Origin: Desulfonema limicola
Lineage (GTDB): Bacteria > Desulfobacterota > Desulfobacteria > Desulfobacterales > Desulfosalsimonadaceae
Length of the DNA stretch: 7,967 nucleotides
Direction of reading: 5' to 3'
Assembly (NCBI GenBank): GCA_020722245.1
Contig: DYLE01000111.1
Span: 1 to 7,967 of the forward strand
In this document: one piece after another, positions 5,774-7,967 of the stretch
Position numbering within the stretch: position 1 is the stretch's first letter
Layout: each line of letters opens with the position of its first letter
Program-made: the position numbers and the translations under genes
The notes under the pieces: model-generated
The model's input: only the letters and a program-made list of their open reading frames with translations
Told to the model about the DNA's origin: nothing
The model's database searches: none

Positions 5774-6588
5774 CGTCTGCTGTTTGATACGATAAACCAG
5801 GGGTTTGTTAGGTCTTTCTTGTTGTATAAAAGCGGCTCTGCCGTGTCCTTGACAAACACCGCGGCGCCCGCAGCCTCGGCCACAGCCTGGCCGGCGGCCG
5901 TGTCCCATTCCATGGTCGGACCCAGGCGCGGATACAGGTCCGCGCTTCCCTCGGCCACCCGGCAGAACTTCAAGGCGCTTCCCGCGGCGATGAAATCCAC
6001 GCGGCCCTGCTCTTGCCGTTTTTCCTCCACATAGGCCTCAAGCTGAGGGGTGGCATGGGAACGGCTGCCCACGATGGTGTAGGGACGGGCGACGCTGAAG
6101 CTGTCGGCGCTGATCCGCTCGGCGTTATTTAAAAAATCATCCATAGGGTTTTCCGATAGGCCGGCGGGGTCCTCAACTTTCATTCGATAGGCGCCCAGAG
6201 AGTCGGCCGCAAAATAGAGCTGCTTTTCCGCCGGCACATAAACCACCCCCAGGATCGGCCGTCGGCGGCGGACCAGCGCGATATTGATGGTAAACTCCCC
6301 GTTTCTTTTAATAAACTCCTTGGTCCCGTCCAGGGGATCAACGATCCAAAGGGATTCCCATCCCTGCCGTTCAGCATAGGCGATGTTTCTTCCCTCCTCG
6401 CTTAAAACCGGAATTTTTAAAGCTTCTAATCCGGAGGTGATGATGGAGTGGGAGCGCCTGTCGGCAAGGGTTAAGGGGGAGTCGTCGGCCTTGGTTTCAA
6501 TGGAGAAATCCCCGCTGTAGACCTCAAGGACGGCGATACCGGCGTCAAGCGCGGCATGAAGGGCGGTCACAAGGTATGGCTGAATCAT
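5770..6588 (-). CDS. cysQ: 3'(2'),5'-bisphosphate nucleotidase CysQ
   Basis: This 272-residue member of the inositol-monophosphatase-like, Mg2+-dependent, Li+-sensitive phosphatase family hydrolyses PAP (3'-phosphoadenosine 5'-phosphate) to AMP and can act on PAPS. Metal-binding motifs are all present: Glu64-Glu65 in 'LSEEG', Asp84 and Asp87 in 'WIVDPLDGTKEF', and Asp229 in 'GPTMEWDTAAGQA'. 'KADDSPLTLAD' near residue 33 is the usual CysQ N-terminal signature. Its length and both ends fit the family. It is the first gene of the operon and its stop overlaps the next start (ATGA). PAP is the by-product of sulfotransferases using PAPS, so pairing with a PAPS synthase makes sense as by-product removal. 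The ribosome site before the ATG at 6588 is poor (TAAGATATA). No export signal is present; the enzyme is expected in the cytoplasm. Confidence 0.94.
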   Translation of the reverse strand: MIQPYLVTALHAALDAGIAVLEVYSGDFSIETKADDSPLTLADRRSHSIITSGLEALKIPVLSEEGRNIAYAERQGWESLWIVDPLDGTKEFIKRNGEFTINIALVRRRRPILGVVYVPAEKQLYFAADSLGAYRMKVEDPAGLSENPMDDFLNNAERISADSFSVARPYTIVGSRSHATPQLEAYVEEKRQEQGRVDFIAAGSALKFCRVAEGSADLYPRLGPTMEWDTAAGQAVAEAAGAAVFVKDTAEPLLYNKKDLTNPWFIVSNSRR

Positions 6589-6616
6589 TATATCTTAAAA
6601 ATCGTTTAGGCGGCCT

Positions 6617-6628
6617 AGGTTTAAACCT
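6617..6628. promoter_or_regulatory. Perfect 12-bp palindrome in the cysQ leader
   Basis: AGGTTTAAACCT is a perfect palindrome placed ~30 bp before the cysQ start, inside the predicted leader. It could be an operator half-pair for a dimeric repressor, or chance; there is no second copy in the window and no regulator gene next to it. Confidence 0.25.
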
Positions 6629-6674
6629 GAAAAACTTGCGCTCCGCTTTTTTTAAAAAATAATAGAAACAGATG

Positions 6675-6702
6675 GTTATCCTCCAACTACGGGTCTTGTC
6701 AA
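6675..6702 (-). promoter_or_regulatory. Probable promoter of the cysQ-sat/cysC-tviB operon
   Basis: On the minus strand TTGACA (6702-6697, perfect -35) is followed by a 16-bp spacer and GATAAC (6680-6675, 4 of 6 for -10). The predicted start near 6668 gives a leader of about 80 nt before cysQ. A second TTGACT lies further upstream (6729-6724), but the sequence at the right distance for its -10 is poor. Confidence 0.5.
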
Positions 6703-6839
6703 ACTACCCAATCCGCCCGTTGAAGTCAACATCTAATTCAATCCATTCAAACATCCGGCTTGCTGTTTTCAAGGATTTATGCGAAAATTATTTAAAAAAT
6801 GAGCCCTGACGAAAACCTCAGCGATAAGCCTAAAAGACC

Positions 6840-7511
6840 ATGCCACCTGAAAACATCCCCATCACGCCATTCGATGCCGTGTACGGCTCCACGGATTGCT
6901 ATTATGGAACAGCGCTTCGCGATGAGTTTACGGACTACTTTGACAACCGGGATGTTTGCGGAAAAACCGCTCTGGACCTGGGATGCGGTGAAGGCCGCTA
7001 CGCCTTGTATCTGGCCCGCCGGGGATGCCGGGTGACGGCCGTCGACCGCTCCAGGCCGGGGATTTTAAAGCTGAAGGGGATGGCGGAAAAACAGGGGCTT
7101 TGCATTCAGGCCGAACCCATCGACATTCAAGATTTTACCTTCCTCGAAAAGTATTACGAGATCATTGTCGCCGCCACCGTGCTGGATCACCTGCCCGATG
7201 AACTCCGCACCCAAACCATCCACAATATCAAAACCGCCCTGGCCCCCGGCGGAATCGTCTATGTCAATGTTTTCACCGTTGCAGACCCCGGCTATCGGGC
7301 AGAAGTGAAGAATGCCATGAATAAAGCCTTACCTGGCGTCAGCGATACCGCCCCATGCATGGCCTACTATTTCGACCATGGGGAGCTGAAATCCGCCTTT
7401 TCGGAACTTGAGGTGCTGTTTTATTATGAGGCCACGGAACCCGACCTCTCCCACGGCCGGCCGCACCGGCATGGCTGGGCCTGTCTGCTTGCCAGACGGC
7501 CCCCGGCCTGA
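6840..7511 (+). CDS. Class I SAM-dependent methyltransferase, TehB-like
   Basis: This 223-residue cytoplasmic methyltransferase uses the Rossmann fold of class I enzymes. Motif I is 'ALDLGCGEGRYALYLA' (44-59), the ribose-binding acid is Asp69 in 'VTAVDRS', and the adenine-region motif is 'IDIQDF' (94-99). The later motif 'LAPGGIVYVNVF' (134-145) precedes strand 5, and the tail 'HGRPHRHGWACLLARRP' is typical of TehB-like proteins. TehB is associated with tellurite tolerance by methylation, but most relatives have unknown small-molecule substrates, so I give no substrate. The start is fixed: an in-frame TAA lies 9 bp before the ATG at 6840. Its ribosome site is weak (AAAAGACC). It points away from the sulfation operon and converges with the efflux gene, leaving 21 bp between stop codons. 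It is full length. Confidence 0.85.
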   Translation: MPPENIPITPFDAVYGSTDCYYGTALRDEFTDYFDNRDVCGKTALDLGCGEGRYALYLARRGCRVTAVDRSRPGILKLKGMAEKQGLCIQAEPIDIQDFTFLEKYYEIIVAATVLDHLPDELRTQTIHNIKTALAPGGIVYVNVFTVADPGYRAEVKNAMNKALPGVSDTAPCMAYYFDHGELKSAFSELEVLFYYEATEPDLSHGRPHRHGWACLLARRPPA

Positions 7512-7532
7512 ATGGACCGGATTTTGGTGCGG

Positions 7533-7967
7533 TTACTGCCCGGTGGTTTCTTTGGGCGCTCCGAGATGATGCGCGATTTCCCAGCGCTTGTCTAGGAAGT
7601 AAAAGATGGGGACCGCCATGCGGGAAAACAGCAGCGACGCCACCTCGCCGGCCATCAGGGATATAGCCATCCCCTGAAAAATCGGATCCAGCAGGATCAC
7701 CGACGCGCCCACCACCACGGCCGCGGCGGTGAGCATCATGGGTCTGAACCGCACCGCGCCCGCGTCAATCACCGCCTGATCCAGGGGCATCCCTTCGGAA
7801 AGACGCAGCTCGATAAAGTCCACCAGAATGATGGAGTTTCGAACAACGATCCCGGCGCCGGCGATAAACCCGATCATGGACGTGGCCGTAAAAAAGGCGT
7901 TTAGCATCCAATGCGCGGGAAGTATACCGATCAGGGACAAAGGAATGGCCGCCATGATGACCAAAGG
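7533..7967 (-). CDS. RND-family efflux transporter inner-membrane subunit, C-terminal part (partial)
   Basis: The last 144 residues of a large RND (resistance-nodulation-division) permease are present; the gene continues past the right edge of the window. Visible are transmembrane segments at 'PLSLIGILPAHW', 'ATSMIGFIAGAGIVVRNSII', 'LTAAAVVVGASVILL' and 'AGEVASLLFSRMAVPIFYFL'. The motif 'GIVVRNSIILVDFIELR' corresponds to the region after the TM10 equivalent, and 'RFRPMMLTAAAVVVG' to the 'RxRPILMT' signature of AcrB-type pumps. Such proteins are proton-driven inner-membrane pumps working with a periplasmic adaptor and an outer-membrane channel. The substrate (drug, metal or lipid) cannot be judged from this fragment. 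The frame is open through base 7967, with no start codon inside the window. Confidence 0.9.
   Translation of the reverse strand, partial: PLVIMAAIPLSLIGILPAHWMLNAFFTATSMIGFIAGAGIVVRNSIILVDFIELRLSEGMPLDQAVIDAGAVRFRPMMLTAAAVVVGASVILLDPIFQGMAISLMAGEVASLLFSRMAVPIFYFLDKRWEIAHHLGAPKETTGQ

Larger units (their letters stand above)
6589..6839. other. Divergent intergenic region between cysQ and the methyltransferase gene
   Basis: This AT-rich spacer of ~250 bp separates two divergent genes. Besides the operon promoter and the 12-bp palindrome, it holds a possible plus-strand promoter for the methyltransferase: TTGCTG (6760-6765), 17-bp spacer, GAAAAT (6783-6788), which is weak. No RNA gene and no known riboswitch fold was recognised. 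A short ATG-initiated frame opening at 6799 continues out of frame across the methyltransferase gene and is not a credible gene. Confidence 0.45.

Noticed and set aside
5774..5908. Extension of the sulfurylase/kinase frame upstream of 5773
   Set aside because: The extra 45 residues (Gly/Arg/Cys-rich) overlap cysQ coding sequence in another frame and do not resemble the family N-terminus; the ATGA overlap at 5773 is the natural start.
5468..6034. Plus-strand open frame opposite the sulfurylase and cysQ junction
   Set aside because: It covers the opposite strand of two confidently identified genes and shows no domain or ribosome site.
6629..6656. A-run, short GCG/CGC stem and T-run considered as an intrinsic terminator or attenuator in the cysQ leader
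   Set aside because: The GC stem is only three pairs long with a mismatch or bulge before the A/T arms, so a stable terminator is not supported.

Overview
This window looks like chromosome from a sulfate-reducing Desulfobacterota (Desulfobacterales-like) bacterium. That is an inference from protein style, moderate-to-high GC content, a PilZ protein with short helical repeats of a type I associate with this group, and abundant REP-type palindromes. No rRNA, tRNA, CRISPR array, insertion sequence or transposase gene is present.

Left third (1-1196). A minus-strand pair, a small helical protein followed by a minimal nucleotidyltransferase, is flanked on both sides by REP-like hairpin clusters. 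The hairpins carry the GTAG/CTAC foot known from RAYT-associated REP elements. One ~102-bp block (143-244) recurs in direct orientation at 1077-1178. The pair has a very good sigma-70-type promoter (TTGACA-17-CATAAT), and a 7-bp inverted repeat lies on its -35 and -10 boxes. This organisation resembles a self-regulated toxin-antitoxin module.

Middle left (1197-2749, plus strand). The first gene encodes what I read as an MjaI-family restriction endonuclease, oddly preceded by a signal-peptide-like N-terminus and with no DNA methyltransferase in view. Next, behind its own promoter and a long imperfect hairpin, comes an XRE-type helix-turn-helix protein fused to a C-terminal PilZ (c-di-GMP-binding) domain.

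Centre (2763-6588, minus strand). A tightly coupled three-gene operon reads cysQ -> bifunctional ATP sulfurylase/APS kinase -> UDP-N-acetylhexosamine 6-dehydrogenase (TviB/WbpO type). The junctions are a 4-bp ATGA overlap and a 2-bp gap. Together the genes make the sulfuryl donor PAPS, remove its by-product PAP, and supply a uronic-acid nucleotide sugar, which suggests a sulfated or uronate-containing surface polysaccharide. The sulfurylase domain has two substitutions at motif positions that are normally invariant (HxxH read as HRFL, GRDH read as GHDH), while the kinase domain looks intact.

Right end. After a ~250-bp intergenic region with the operon promoter comes a plus-strand TehB-like SAM-dependent methyltransferase (6840-7511). 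It converges on the 3' end of an RND efflux pump gene (7533 to the window edge, minus strand).
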